Below the pieces are notes generated by a model. It was given only the letters and a program-made list of their open reading frames with translations, was not told where the DNA came from and did no database searches. From the NCBI GenBank assembly GCA_014549065.1, contig JACDOX010000023.1, positions 537,835-601,834 on the forward strand: a stretch of 64,000 nt of DNA. Direction: 5' to 3'. A program made the position numbers and the translations under genes. Below are positions 36,374 to 49,520 of the stretch, one piece after another. The stretch's first letter is position 1. Each line of letters opens with the position of its first letter. The stretch is from Cardinalis cardinalis. Lineage: Eukaryota; Chordata; Aves; Passeriformes; Cardinalidae.

Positions 36374-39300
36374 CTACAGTCACTCAATTTCTTTCCAATT
36401 TCTTTTTATTTAGCTCCTTTCCTCTTAGTTTGTGTTAGGTCAGGCATCAGTCTGACTATAAGGAAGACTGACCAGCAGTACATGCTAATGACAAATCCAG
36501 GACTAGGGTAATAAAAGTGTGATTTCTAGTTGTGGCTCAANAAGTTCAGAAGGAGAAGAGGAAATACACGTGGTAAGTTCTTCTTAACANGCACTGAAGG
36601 ATTGTTCTGATTGTTCTGTGATAAACTTTCCAGAGCTGCACCAGGAAGCGCCACAGTTTCAGCCTGCGGTATAAAGAAACCCCTCCCTCCTCTCTCATTT
36701 TATACTTGCTTCCCTATCATTTTCATTTGAATTACCCTCATTCTTCTGAAGAAATAGCCANGAGCAACTACACTTTCTGCACCTAATCTGTTTATTCATT
36801 AATTCATTAGCTTCCATCATAACACTTACACTGGTCATCATCAACACTGACAACTACTTGGAGGCTTCCATGTAAATTTATTTCTNCAAAACTAGTCTCT
36901 CATGAAACTGGTTGTTTTTCCAGACCAGTTTCCCACCCGACTGGAATGCCCAACTGAAGTGCTGTGGCCCACGGAGAGGGCAGCACAGATCCTGTGTGCC
37001 TTGAATGCTCTCCTGCAGGCACCTGACTTCATTGCTGGAGGGGGCCCGAGGAAACCAGACTCAGANTCAGGAACTTGAGTTGTGTCTGCAATGGTTCCCA
37101 AAGTTAAAGAAAGAAGAATCAAAGGCATATGCAGCTGAATTATGGTTGTATGTGTTTTTCATCTGTGGTTGCTTTGCAATGAAAAACCACGTTTACATGT
37201 CTGTCCGCAGGTAAAATCCAGAGTTGACTTCCCCCCTCCACCAACACATGACACTAAGAATTGAGAAATTGAGACACAAACTTCATATTATGAACTACAG
37301 ACATTTCAACAGCTCCAGTAAACTTATTTGACATATACAGCATCCTTTAGATATTTCTAGACAAGTGAGTGGAATTCCATGCAGCTTACTATGTNTGTGT
37401 ATCCTTTAGACCATTTTTACCATATTTTGTGCTCAAGGCTTAAATCATCTCATTTTTAACAGAATCAGGAGTTTGTGAGAAAAACTGTCATCCTTTAAAT
37501 CACTTAAAGCCTAACTGAAACCATCATCAATATAATTCATCCTTTCTATCCAGTAAGTATTCTGAACTACCCTTACTCCTAGTGAGAAATAATGAAAATT
37601 TAAAAATGTCTAGACTGCATGTAGATCAAGCAAAAGCCAAGACAGGATTTGTCCAAAACTCTGCATATAACTTTTGTATTAAAAAGATATTTAAAGGGAA
37701 AAAATAGACTGATGATACATATGTATGACAAAACTATTTGTCCTGTTTGTGACAGTTCAGTCCAATCAGGTGNTTTTGAATGTGCTATTTTTCTTAGACT
37801 TGCTAAGGGTTAAAATAAAATACACAAGACTACTCATTCTTTAGTGAAACATACACTAAGAATTGTACAGGGTTTTCCACCTCCCTTTGAGTATTTAAAT
37901 GCTTTTGAGCACTGAAATATGCTAAAATGACAGATTTCGCAATAAATATAATGACTGTTTAAATATTTTAGTGTGTAACATAAAGAATGTTTCAGTTTGC
38001 AGTGACTGGTGTATACTCAAGAAATAAAAGTTTTCTTAATATTTAGTGATGACACGGCTAATTTAACACCNTTTATAACACTTATAATATCTCACATTAC
38101 AAAAACCCTCATACCCACAAACATAAAAAACTGAAACGCTTTTTAACAAACTTCTAGCCTGTATGAATTTTAAAAATACTAGTCAATTGTAGCAAAGATC
38201 CTTCAACATCTGACTTTTCAGTACCCTCAGTCAAATGTCTCTCACTTTTCTGCAGTTATTTTTGAGAGGGCACTTTGAATGGTGTCACTAAATCTTTTCT
38301 GAGGGGTCANCATTCCTTCCCCTGCTGCCATTTCAATGTTGATACCGGCTGGAACTGCAGGTGTATCAGATAGCTCTGTGCTGAGAGAAGGGTGAAGCAC
38401 CTTTGCAAGGACAATGCTTTTCTTTAGGTAGATGCCAGCAATGAGCACAGCTCTCCTTCTTGCTGCCTTCCCCCACAGGGAAGGAAGGGTCACCTCGGCA
38501 ATGGTATAAGCATCTGGAAGCTNAAGAAGCAGGAGTCAGGAGGCCTTTCATGAACAAGTCACAAGCGTGGAAGCACACAGTGCTCCCAGCTAAGCCAAGA
38601 AGCCAGAAGCCAGGATACCAGTGTTAATTTTAGTGAAAGGAAAAGCTTCACGTGCCTGAACAGGTAGGTAAGCCTCTTTACCTTCAAAACAGGGATAAGC
38701 TTAAAGATCCATGTGGAGGAGTTTGCATTCTGTCTTCTTCCTCCTCACTCTGACCTACATTCGCCAACACAATGACCNACATTTTGAAGTTGCAAGTATA
38801 AGAAAGATAGTTCTGCTTCTGTTAGAAAACATACAGCTGTAATGCAGAAATGCAGAATTCCTATGAATTAACAACTACTACCACGTTGTGAAAAGCATAA
38901 TTTATTTCCTGCAAACACATACATATGGATATGGATTAAGTTTCCTATGAACACACTTAAAATAATTCTTTCATATTTAAAATAAAATTATTCTCATTTT
39001 GATTTCTGAATTTGATTACAAATACACAACATTGTGTGCTACCTATTTACATGCACAATTACTTACATGATAGCAAACTATTTACAGATGGATAGGCAAA
39101 AGAATATCAAAAGACCCCCAAATGGTGCTTATATTTTCAAGGCTATAAATATTCTACAAGTCCTAGAGAGAGAGGCTAAAAAATCTCGCTGTATGATGGA
39201 ACAGAGAGAAACAAGAATTTCTTTTTGCAGAAATAAATATTTTGTGACATTTACTGGAGGTTTTAAAAATCTTTACTACTGCGATAACTACAACTTGAAA

Positions 39301-42300
39301 ACAGAGACTAGCTGCCAGAAAGCATTGGAATCTCTATTGAAACATATGAAAAATTAAATTACGGCAGAGACCCTCAAGAACAGGTATGTCTGAAGACATG
39401 GGACAGAGCTCATCCCTGCCCACATTTCAGCTCCTGAAGTCTCCTTTTACCACCAGAATGGAGCAGGATTCTCAGTACAAATGCCATAAGAAAGATGATG
39501 TCCACTTTCAGACAGATTTATGGTATGTATTACAGTAGAAGGAGTAGAAAAATATCATCATTAAACTGTATAATGGTGAATAGAGAAATGCTACAAATGC
39601 ATCACAGTGCAGGCATCACAAATCACAGGCATTCCTACAGCACTCATCACCGTATCATAAAATGTCACCACAGCAATGGAGTCTACCTCACAGGAACTTG
39701 ATGATATAATGAATTTCTACTATCTCAAGTTTACACATCAGAAACCAAAGTAAGAGACAGAGACAGATTAAGTTACTTAGACACACAGAATGGAATTATC
39801 GGAAGACTGAGAAAAATAATCCAAGTCATCTTTACACCATGAGGTATGATGTAACCAAGAAAAAGTACCCAAGCACTTCCTACATAAGAATAAAACTTNA
39901 AAAAATCATAATAATGGAAAGAAACATAAATTAGTTTTATCACTGTCATAGTGCTTCGTATTGGAAAGCATCAGGTCTTTCTGCACTAGTCATGGCAAAG
40001 TAGTTTTTTAGAGCAACCTTCAAGCCACGTGGACTAAGCCACATNTAGACAGCCTTCTGAGGATGTTTGTTTTTTAGTCCAAAGCTACACAAAGCCTGTG
40101 CTTCTTCTGCAACAAATCTAAAAATGCTCAATATTCAGATAGTACAGAAAATTGTCTACCAGAAATAAATTANCCAGTATTAAAAAAAAGAATAAAATGT
40201 TTCTCTCCTCCTGTTGCTTTTTACCACATATTTTACAGAATGTTGTCAACCTTTGGATAACAAATATTGAGATCTGATGAGAAGTTCTTGAAGAACATCA
40301 TGGCAGTAGAAAAGAATTTTCAGACGTGTATTTTTAAGAAAGACATCGGACTATTGGAGCTATTATGTCTCAGCAGTGCTCCACAGGTACAAAGAAATCA
40401 CGGTAGCTACTGATTAACTGGGATAGTACAAGACTAGTNGAACTCTTCTCTACTGTCTACCAGCAATACACACAGGAAACATAGGGACAAGTGGAGGTGA
40501 CGGGGAGCTGTCCCGGAGAGCTTTGAGTAGGAGGTATAAAGCTGTCCCACAAGTGCTTAACTCATGCCAGCAGATTAAGAAGTTACTTTCAAAGCTAAGC
40601 CAAATTGAAAGTATTTTCNCATTTCCCTAGCACTTCTCACAGCCCCATGTACAGATGTCTGATCTCAACATTCAAATTTTGTCTTTTATTTGGACTATTA
40701 AACTATGAGATGTCTTCCTATTCATTTGAAGTCTCAAGTAAATTTTGTACAAATCCTATCTTTACCCTCAAAAGCAAAGACAATTTAAATTTGAAAAGTC
40801 AGTCATTTTCCCCATATGAATACACTCAAAAAGATATTTTTTCTAGTATGTCCTGATTCTTGANTACATGAAATCACCTTATTTGCTTTAATAGTCATCA
40901 AAGAGGGGAAAGAAAAACCATTTTCAGGCAAAGTGATGAATAATGTCTCAAAAGTCATACCAACAACTGCACTGAGCAATGATGAACTGTTTTCTGACCC
41001 TAAGTAAGGCACTTTTTATNCTTCCACACCGAGACACATGGTTAGTGGAGAGCAGAAAAATCTTTAGCACTACAATAGACTGTGCAGAGGTGTTAAATTA
41101 ATGGCCTGTCCGGACAGGCAATTATTCCCCATCACCTCTGCTAAAAGACTGTAGAGAAGATGGAAAATCCCTAAAAGTAAGGTATTTACTGGAAAAAGCT
41201 ATTCTACGAATATAACATAAGGAATTCTGGGATCTTAAAATAAGGTTCTTCCATCCTTAGAGATTTATAGCATTGTCNCAACCCTAATATTACAGTATAA
41301 AACCTTATTTTCTACTGACTATGTGACGGTATTTAAGTCATATTGGAAGATAAGTTTGATAATTTTATCCTGGTTATTTTTTCTGTGGATCACCACCACC
41401 GTGCACAGCAAGTAGCACAGTCCATCTGCTGAGGGTAAGCAGATCTGAGGGTAATACCTCTGCTGGAGATGTAAGAGAGCGGATCAAAATCAAGGTTCAA
41501 CAGCACAGTACTCAGGAGCCAATTTCAAAATTAAACTCTAACCAATATTATGAGCCCTTCTGTCAGTGGAGCAGTAAACTTCACTTCCAAGTCAAAGCTA
41601 GAACATGAAATTATGAATAGCACAATTAAGACTACATACCAGGTGGAGGCACAGTGTNTGTCTGCCAAATACATCTTGGTAGTAACATATAACATGGGTG
41701 TTCTAATTTGAGTAATTGCTTGAGTAAAGATTACCTGCAAATAATTGCACTGCTGTAGTTAGTTGGCATAGATAGCTCTCAAAAATATTTCTAGCTCTAA
41801 ACTTTCTTCAAACTTCATACCCTTTCCAATATAATTTTACCATTAAAAAATGTTGCTCGGGATAGTCAGGAAGTAGATTTTATTTTCATTCCCTTATCTA
41901 CACAGCACACAAAATGAGACACAGATGAAAGGATAATCGGTAATCCCTGCTACCGAAGATCGCACCTAAAATTATTNAATTAAACAATGCAAACACACAT
42001 AATAAGGCACTAATACTGCAAATATTAATTTTTTAGATATCATAAAATGCATGCATAGAGAAGTGAAAATATTCCATAGAAAATAACTTTCATAATAATC
42101 CAAAGAGAAACCTGGTCACTTTAGTAAAATGAAGAAATGGAGGAAATTGCTAAGCGAGGAAAAAACTCACTGAAGAAAATCCTTGTTGTTTCACTGTCTT
42201 CAGTACACAAAATTTTAAGTTTACACCTATCTACAGCACATGCAGATAAAAAAAGGATCATCATTGCAAGTTAGTTGCAGATGGTGTGCCTGGAACTGTA

Positions 42301-45300
42301 GAATTATTTACTACAAAAATGAATTTGAGAGCAGATTTTCAAAAGGAGGACAGCTACCAAATACTGTGTCCCTCTGGAGATTTGACCACCTCATATACCA
42401 GCATCTTTAAGAGCNAACATATTTTGAAAGTCCAGTTGTCCAATCTGAGATTTTCCATTCTGAAACCCCAAAATTATTTACAACTGAGTAACTTCGGCAA
42501 CAAATGCACACAGTGTGAAAAAATAAAATTATTTAATAGCCTTTACAGCAGCACCATATATCTGAGCCTTACTGCACCTGGCTTTTGCAGATGGCAAACC
42601 ACCTTTTAAGTCCAGTGAAGAGGAGTAATTTGAGGCAGGGGGAATGGCTAGCTTACTTTTCCACAGCAGGAATGCTGTAAGTGAGTTTGAAAAGGTACAA
42701 GAACACCAGAAAAAAAATAGAAAAGAATATAAAGAGGAACATTTTTTCCCTATGCACATACATTTTGTAGAAAACTCTTGTCTTTCTTCCAATCTAAAGC
42801 AGAATTCATGACATTCAGATCATTGAAAAATATGTATAAGCACTGGCTGAGATCTTCAGCCTAGGCAAAATGGCCTCAGCACTGTATCTCTCACTTTCAC
42901 TCTCATTATTATTCACGACTAGGAGGNAAACATGATGGCCTGCAATCTGCAAATGTCTTTTAGAGCACAAACTTAAGAAGCTCAGTGGAACTGATGTGGA
43001 AATACAGTAACAAGCCAAAGCTGTAAGTGTNCGCATATCCCTTCCATAAGAAAAATTGGCCAACTGAACAAATCTACTGGTATGATTGTCTTTAACATCT
43101 TTTTCAAATGAATGAATTTGTGTTGGGAGTGGGGTGGGGGGGGTACCTAGTTTTCAAATAGTTATTAAAAATTAAACAACACTGGAACAAACCTTTTATG
43201 ATTATAGCCTTCATTCTCCTGCAAAAAACTGGATCTATAAATTTATGTACCATTGTAGATGTAAATTACAAAATTTTATATTCAACTATATTAAAACATC
43301 TATTCCAAAAATGATTACCAGTTGTGAAAAGCAGACAGGCTTATCACTTGCTGTCAGTTGTTCATGTCTAGTTAAGCAATAATGTGCTAAAACTGCTCTT
43401 TTGTTTTGTGCAAGAATTTTGGCAATAGAAGAAATGAACACTCGTTTAATAAAAACTCAGGCTGCTTTTTGCTTTGATGGAGGAAGCAGCTGCCTGTTTT
43501 CATTTGCTGCAGAGCAGCAAAACCCATCAATATAATAAGCAGCTTAGATGCATCCATCCACAGCATCTGTAAGGATATAGGGCTATTCGCTCAAAACCAA
43601 TCCTTGGTTTAATTTTAACAAAGATGTGTCTGACATATTTGAAAATGCATTATAATAGGGTTTTGAAATACTAGCATTTTCTCTTTTCTTTTTAAATACT
43701 TTTCACAGATTTTGAAAGGCAAGTATACATATTGGAGTGATAGAAATGCTAAAACAAATATTACTATAGCAAACAGCAGAACTAGCCTAAAAATGCAAAG
43801 AGGGAACATTAAGAGATGCCTTCTGGTTCACAGACTCTCCTGTTCCTTGAAAATACAGAAAAACAGTGTTTCAATCTTTTCAATGAAGGGTGTTTTTCAA
43901 CATAACCAAGAGCAGAGAAAGATACTCGAAATATGTATTACAGACAAAACCCCTGCAAAGATCATAGATCCATTATACCAATAAATTTCCCAAGATGTAC
44001 TTTTTCTTCGCTGCCTTATGCTTTGTTAAAAGTAAATAGATTAATGTTCATTTCCAAAGATATTTATCAAATTATTTTCTACTATTGCCTGAAAATAATA
44101 TAATTGTTATTAAATTCCAACAGTGTGAGTTTGTCCCAAGTGACAACTTCTAATTTCAATAAAAAATTTTAATTAGAAGTAGAGTTCAAGGACATTCATA
44201 CATAATCACAAAAACAGGAAGAGAGAGATAAAAGACCATTTGAGATAGAAACCACAAAACTCTATTTTCACTCTAAAAATGTGATACGGCACATTTATAT
44301 TATTAAAAATTCTTAAGACATTATTATTATTTTAGTGCTGTTCTGCTTTCTAAGACCTTTCTAAGCTGAGCTTTTAGATGATTTGCACATTAACTGAGAA
44401 GTCAGATAATTCTTAATCCTCCTCTTTTTCAGATCCAATAATGGATAAGGGAGCATCTTAGCATGATCAACTAGCAATCTGCCTAGCCTGAGTGGTAGTA
44501 CACCTGAATTTAGGATTAGTCATCTGGTTTTCATAATATCTGATTTAAATGAGCACTCATTCTGAGAAGCATAGAAAAAGAATATTCAATGATTTTGAAC
44601 TGTAACATTAACTATGTAACAATAAACCTCGAGTGCATACATATTTATTTGCTTCACAAACAAGAAACTAAATAAAGAAAAGAAGATTTTAAAGAACCAT
44701 GTCCAGGCCAATAGTTGGATAGCTCAATTAAATAACTGCCTTTTTCCAGTATTCACAATAGCTTAGAGATACAATCAACCATATCTCAGCTGTAGCCTTG
44801 TATCTCTATTTTGTCAATTCCAATATCCTAGTTTCACTTTGTCTATACATAAAGTGAGGAAAGTAGTTGGGCGCTTTTTGTGGTTGATTTTTTTAAAATC
44901 AACCCCCCGCCCCCCGCCACCATGGGGTTTCATTGTTGGTTTGGGTTCATTTGGTTGTTTGTTTTGGGGTTTAGAGATATATGATAGGTAGAGAAGGTAA
45001 AAACCTGTAGATTAAAGTGGGTTACTAATATTACTTATCTTCCTCAAGTATCTGATACAGAACATGGAAGTTTGTGTAATTGCCCTATGCACCCTTACGT
45101 AATGCTCAAGATAAACAAAGTGGAATTTATTTGGGTGATTTCAGGAGTTGTATCTAGAGGCTGGATTTCTTCTGTTTGTTTTTTTTTCCATCAAATTAAC
45201 TAAATAAAGACAACACCTTTTAGGTCCCAGCAGCTTCTGACTCATATTTTTTTCCTTTATCAAACTCCACCATTCTACACAGTTAACCAAAATTAGAAAA

Positions 45301-48300
45301 GTGTCTGTTCTGTAAAGCCAGGAGATATCAACTTGATACAAGTGGAAATAATAATTGCATGCACAGTTCCATTTGAAGGCTTTGGGCAGCATTTGTCTAA
45401 CAAACCAGTGTACTCTGAAATTCACATACTGGCAAATGGTGGCCATGCATCCTTCACATTCTTAGATAAATTTGTTAGGTGCCTGTAGTGAAGAGGCCTT
45501 GATTCTTTCTCCTGGGGTAATTTCAACTGGTGCTAAGTGTGCAATTTTCAAAAGTCTACACTACTGACAGCCACCTTGTAGCTGGTGCCCAAAATCNCCC
45601 TATATCACTAAACCTTGTCTTCATCTCTTACATGGAATAAGATTTGTAACGAGTTCTGTAAATGAGAATGCTGCACAAAGATGAACCAGACTTTTCATCT
45701 ATTTATGGGTCCACATTCCATATGAATTTAGGCTGTAAGAGTTTAAACAAATCTATATCAAAGGAAAGAACTTACAATTTTTTTTTCTCAAAGGCCAAGG
45801 ATTTCAGGATCCTCCAGCTCCTTCCAGGTGAGGTTTGACATACATTCACAAGACAACACAAGAGAACTTCCACTACCATTGCTGAAAGCTGGTTTTGCCT
45901 GAACGGGTTTCAAGAATCACAGCTATCAGCCTGGAACTTTTCATGACCACTAAATACAATGGNCCAGATCTTCATCTGGTATTATGCCTGTGTATGTCAG
46001 TTAATCAACCAGCCTTGGATTTAAAATATGCACGATCTTTCTGAAAAACAAAGTAGCCTTTATTATATTAATATATGTTAGTGCTTTGGATCATTTTGCA
46101 GAGTCAAATCCAAGGGTAACCTNCTCAGGAAATTGGTGTTTCAGTGGGTTATGTTAAAGGAGGATATACAAGTGATGAGATTAGAATTTAGTCTTCAAAG
46201 TAGCTTGAAATACTTTCCCTGATTACTTTCACATTTCCATGTTACTGTAATAAACCATGACCTAAACCATGACATTTTTATTTTACAAGGCATAAAAATG
46301 CAAATAGGTGCTACAAGAATTCTGCTGAACAACACTGTAGAGCAGTATAAAAACTTATTTTTCTACACTAACATAGAAGTGCTCTTGTGTCAAGAACAAT
46401 GTGCTTTGACTAAGATATGTAGCTTAGAGACTTATGCAATTTTTCAGTGTGGAGAAAATGTATTTCAGAANATCCAGTGGTTTGAGTCTCAGAAACAAAG
46501 GAACAAAAAGCAAAGCAAATCATTACACTCAATTTAATTAAATGAAAGCATGAAAAGGCCTATAAGCTAACCTCATAACAATATGCTTATGTTTATTGTT
46601 GGTACGTCAGGAAAGATAATTGATCAAATTTTTAATTAAGTGAGCACACATCCTCTGACTTCAGGAATTGCTCAGTCATTGGGCCCCATCTTTTGATAGT
46701 GCAGTTTGAGTGGGTGACCTGTCCCTTGTGTCCTACATTGCATTCCATGGTGACCACAGACCCTTGGGCCACCCTAGGATTCTCCCTAGGGAGTTGCAAG
46801 CTCTTAAAAAATGCAATCTAGGCCATTTTATTTTTTGAGGCAGTTTTTTACTAATGGCAAAGCCAACACAGTAAGTCATCAATTTCTACAGCATTTCTTG
46901 CACCTTGAAACACTACAGTAAATCTCATGCCAAACTTCCATATTAGCAGGTAGACTCTTCAATATCTAGTTTATGTTTTTGCTTAATGAGTTTTGAGCTC
47001 AGACTTCACAAGTAGAGAGGCAGGTATATAATCGTCTGAAATTCAAACTTTTCCTCCCTAAGGTTTAAGTTTGTTGTGACACACTATTTTCGTAGAGCTC
47101 TTCATCTATAGAGTAACAATGCTGCAATAACAAGGAAAATCACTTTTTTTTTTAAAGGAGTTGAATAACACCATTATAGTAATTAGCAGTTAAAAACTAA
47201 TTTTAGCTCTTTCTTGTTCTCTTTTTCTGTTAAGAGTTTGAGTCACAATATAAGAGTAATTTCCTGCCACTTCTGGGAAGGGAGGGGGTGGAGGAAGAAA
47301 TCCATGAAATATATGCAATTTTCACATATAACACACCGTTGAAAATGTAATTCTCTATGTGTTCTTTTCTAAAAATATGTTCTATATTCCTGGATTGTCT
47401 TTTGCTATCAGGAACAGGATTGAAATCTCCACTTTAGTATTTATCTGAGGCTCTGATAGCTCAGTTGTCTGCCTCCAAATGCCAAGATAGGGGGAATCTC
47501 ATCAACTGGAGACCAGCTGCATGATGGGCAGTTAATAGATATATCAAACCTTAGGATATATGCTAAGCTGAGGAGATGATTGGTTGGTTGATATACTGAT
47601 TGATTAGCATAGGGAGAATGGGTTTCTTCTTGACAACCTAAGATTATGCTTCAGCTAAGCTCAAATTGCTTACACCTCTTCTATTGGTTTTAAAATTACA
47701 GTCCTGTCATCTAAAATCTCTCTTCAATGAAATTTTTACCATATATAAAAATTAAAGGGAAAAAGAAAGTAGGTGCAATGGATAAGAGTAAATGGAGTAG
47801 ATATATTTCACACTACTGCTGTTGGTACCACTAGAAAAAGTTGATAAGTAAATCCACTTGAAATATGTTACATATTCTGTACACTACTAGAGAGCACTTT
47901 ACAATAATTTAGGGGGGAAGTTCAAAATACTAACAAGGAAGCAGTGCTGATATTATTGCTTTTAAAAAACTACAGTAGTTATTAAGCAAGGTAATTANAG
48001 AGCTGTGATACTACGGATACATTTTTGTGCTCTTTACAGGCACTACCTAGGTTTCATAGAAGTGTGTTGAAACTGTTATACATATGAGAGAAATATATAA
48101 TTGCCACAGAATGCATCACTTCACAGAGGAAGGTTTCTATTCTGCAAGCTAGAGCAGCAACACATACACTTCTGAATTTTCCCTTGAGAAGTCCAGAATT
48201 CGCTTCCCCAAGGAAGCAGATATAATTAAATTTTGCTTACAAAATATTTTAGACTGTGTCATCAGTAGGACATGGACATTTAAAGAAAACAAAAGTAATT

Positions 48301-49189
48301 TTTAAAAATCATTATAATATATATGGCCATAACAAATGCATTTCTTACGGATATCATCCACTTAATTCCCAGCATTACATGCACCAGGCTTTGTCAGTTG
48401 AGAACCATACAAATGTTATTAAACACAACATTAGAAAAAAATAAACTTTTTATTATCTTTAATACTTGATACTTTCAAATGTTTCTCTACCTGGGCAAAC
48501 AAGTATTTAGTAGTCACCTAACAAAAAGAAAGTGGGTTGTTGAGAATGCTGAAATCTGCATTAATAAATAAGACTGTATTTCTCAGATTTTTTTCTTCCC
48601 TTTCGTATCTGCTATGAGCGGTAGGGGATCAGCTGCAACTCAAATCCCCAGCTGAACAACCCAAATACAACTGAGTGAGCAGACTTAAAACAAGGCCATT
48701 TATTGGTGCCTGTTATGCAAACAAAGCATCCAAGTCTTAGAAACAGATGTCAACTGAAGCATATGCTTACTGTAAACTGGAATTTGATTCTTTTTATAAA
48801 AATAGACTTAAATGGGCCTTCAGAGACTAGGCTGCCTCTTGTTGTATACCATTCCCTAACTTGATTCAGCCTTAAGCTTTTTAAAAGATGAATAGACTGA
48901 TATCCAAGGGCAAAAAAAACAGTAAAAAAAAAATTAAATGGGAAATAAATGATAACATGTTGGAGCAGTTCCCAGAAGCAATTTTACAGATTTTTCTCTA
49001 AAAACACAAGACAGGAAGTTCAAAGCACAGCACAGGTCACCTATGGCATGTTGAGTTATCATTTTTATACCACTTAGGGTGAAAAAGGGACTTTATGTTC
49101 AAGTGGCAAGTTTAGTACTCTGCTTTTCCTTCTTCCTTTTTTTTTTTTTCACCTCTTCTCACATCTTGATGCCTTTTAAATGTCACTTA

Positions 49190-49520
49190 TTTTACATGAG
49201 GCAGTTGGTGGAGACATGAGTCAACAGCAATCAGAACCATTATCCCCTGCAGCGAGCCCTGGTCCTAATGCATTATGACACCTTAGCTGGCCAGCCACCG
49301 ATTTACCTTTCTGCTTCTTAGGGAATTAAGTGGCATCATGTGAAAATGGTTGTGATATGAACAGCATGGGCATAACTGGTATTAAATTTACCTCTCAGCC
49401 TAAGTGAATTTTCCTCACATGTGACTAATCAAAATGAAAGCTGTGGACATGGGCAGATCTGGCCAGCACTTCTCCACCCCTGGGATTGGGGCTATTTTGT
49501 TTTATCTCTTTGTACAAGCT
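49190..49520. promoter_or_regulatory. Candidate conserved non-coding element with paired palindromes
   Basis: The block holds two perfect 10-bp palindromes, TAATGCATTA at 49266-49275 and GCTGGCCAGC at 49286-49295. Around them is denser, more GC-balanced sequence than in the flanks. TAATGCATTA fits a POU/homeodomain dimer site. Regulatory function is inference. Confidence 0.3.

Noticed and set aside
39034..39357. 107-codon plus-strand frame
   Set aside because: Lysine/asparagine-rich peptide expected from AT-rich DNA, with no motif or exon boundary.
44916..44988. Perfect Kozak start (GCCACCATGG)
   Set aside because: The frame ends after about 20 codons of low-complexity, aromatic-rich peptide, with no sign of a gene.
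47449..47525. tRNA-like A-box (TAGCTCAGTTG) in a GCTCTGATAGCTCAG context
   Set aside because: No credible B-box or cloverleaf pairing follows. At best it is a chance match or a very decayed tRNA-derived SINE.
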